From: Candidatus Dormiibacterota bacterium
GTDB taxonomy: Bacteria; Chloroflexota; Dormibacteria; Aeolococcales; Aeolococcaceae
Direction: 5' to 3'
Length of the DNA stretch: 5,882 nt
Assembly: GCA_027451645.1 (NCBI GenBank)
Contig: DAIDIX010000120.1
Coordinates: 1 to 5,882, forward strand
The notes beneath the pieces were generated by a model. The model did no database searches. It was not told where the DNA came from and saw only the letters and a program-made list of their open reading frames with translations. Numbering within the stretch: position 1 is the first letter of the stretch; the number at the start of each line of letters is the position of its first letter. This document shows positions 5,342 through 5,882 of this stretch, piece by piece. A program made the translations under genes and the position numbers.

Positions 5342-5882
5342 ATGAAGCACATCGTCATCATTGGCGGTGGAACTGGTGGGACACTTGCTGCCAACCGGCT
5401 CCGCAGGCATTTCTCCGAGGAACAGGTGACAATCGATGTCATTGACCGGAACGATGATCACCTCTATCAGCCGGGCCTTCTCTTCATTCCCTTCGGCATT
5501 CTCGATCATGAGGACATCGTGCGCAGCCGCACAGCACAGATGCGTGAAGGAATACGCATGCACATTGACACAGTTGACCATATCGATGCAGAAGCTCACC
5601 GTGTCGTACTTGGGGGAGGAACGGGCATTGACTATGATGTCTGCATCATTGCTTCGGGCACTGTTCTCCTGCCACAGGCGACTGAAGGGCTGCTCGGTCG
5701 GGGCTGGATGAAGGAAGTCTTCACCTTCTATGAGCCAGTTGGAGCTTCAGGTCTTGCACGGGCGCTCGATGCGTTTGACCACGGTCGCATTGTGATCGAC
5801 ATTGCGGACATGCCCATCAAGTGTCCAGTCGCCCCTCTTGAGTTCACATTCCTCGCTGACTGGTACTTCCATGAAAAGGGTG
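5342..5882 (+). CDS. Sulfide:quinone oxidoreductase-like FAD flavoprotein, 5' part only
   Basis: A two-dinucleotide-binding-domain flavoprotein of the sulfide:quinone oxidoreductase family, expected to sit on the cytoplasmic membrane, oxidise sulfide to polysulfide or elemental sulfur and reduce quinone. The window holds 180 residues of an expected 380-430. The N-terminus carries the FAD fold GGGTGG (8-13, fitting GxGxxG) and the acidic end of beta-2, Asp35 in VIDRND. HLYQPGLLFIPFG at 40-52 and the YDVCIIASGT strand at 98-107 are typical of SQR and NADH-dehydrogenase-2-like proteins. The decisive motif is IKCPVAPLEF at 159-168: Cys161 matches the conserved active-site cysteine, and CPVAP is found in SQR types common in archaea and diverse bacteria. 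No cysteine appears at the segment around 126-132 that carries the extra Cys128 of the Acidithiobacillus-type enzyme. The second catalytic cysteine and the C-terminal membrane helices lie beyond the window, so a related NAD(P)/FAD oxidoreductase cannot be fully excluded. No signal peptide, which argues against flavocytochrome c. Confidence 0.87.
   Translation, partial: MKHIVIIGGGTGGTLAANRLRRHFSEEQVTIDVIDRNDDHLYQPGLLFIPFGILDHEDIVRSRTAQMREGIRMHIDTVDHIDAEAHRVVLGGGTGIDYDVCIIASGTVLLPQATEGLLGRGWMKEVFTFYEPVGASGLARALDAFDHGRIVIDIADMPIKCPVAPLEFTFLADWYFHEKG

Overview
The window looks like ordinary bacterial chromosome: densely packed genes on both strands, one GTG start, clear Shine-Dalgarno sequences in front of three genes, and an estimated mid-50s % G+C (by eye, not counted). 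The taxon cannot be fixed. A sulfide:quinone oxidoreductase-type flavoprotein, a YkoP-like protein and a UPF0104-type membrane protein together would fit a Gram-positive or Chloroflexota-like bacterium from a sulfur-rich setting, but this is a weak inference. No rRNA, tRNA, CRISPR array, transposase or phage gene was seen.

Layout, left to right. (1) Positions 1-2036, minus strand: most of an MgtA/MgtB-type (P3B) magnesium-importing P-type ATPase, whose C-terminal end lies beyond the left edge. (2) An 81-nt gap that contributes to a long-range inverted repeat, then an unrecognised 187-residue protein (2118-2681, minus) transcribed toward the ATPase and possibly co-transcribed with it. (3) A divergent intergenic region, then a plus-strand polytopic membrane protein of the UPF0104 / lysylphosphatidylglycerol-synthase-TM family (2850-3944). 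(4) Two minus-strand genes 16 nt apart, very likely an operon: a cysteine/histidine-rich putative zinc protein (4547-5185) followed by a YkoP-like protein (3928-4530). The second overlaps the end of the membrane-protein gene tail to tail by 17 bp. (5) A 156-bp divergent intergenic region with a striking nested dyad, then the start of a sulfide:quinone oxidoreductase-like gene (5342 onward, plus).

How the parts may work together: the ATPase would supply Mg2+ and the flavoprotein would pass electrons from sulfide to quinone. The membrane protein probably concerns lipids or the cell envelope. The zinc-protein/YkoP-like pair is uncharacterised and shares its upstream region, and perhaps an operator, with the sulfide-oxidation gene. 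The best leads are this shared dyad, the two-gene unknown operon, the possible RNA switch before the ATPase, and a Glu-to-Gln change at the expected TM4 ion-binding site of the ATPase.
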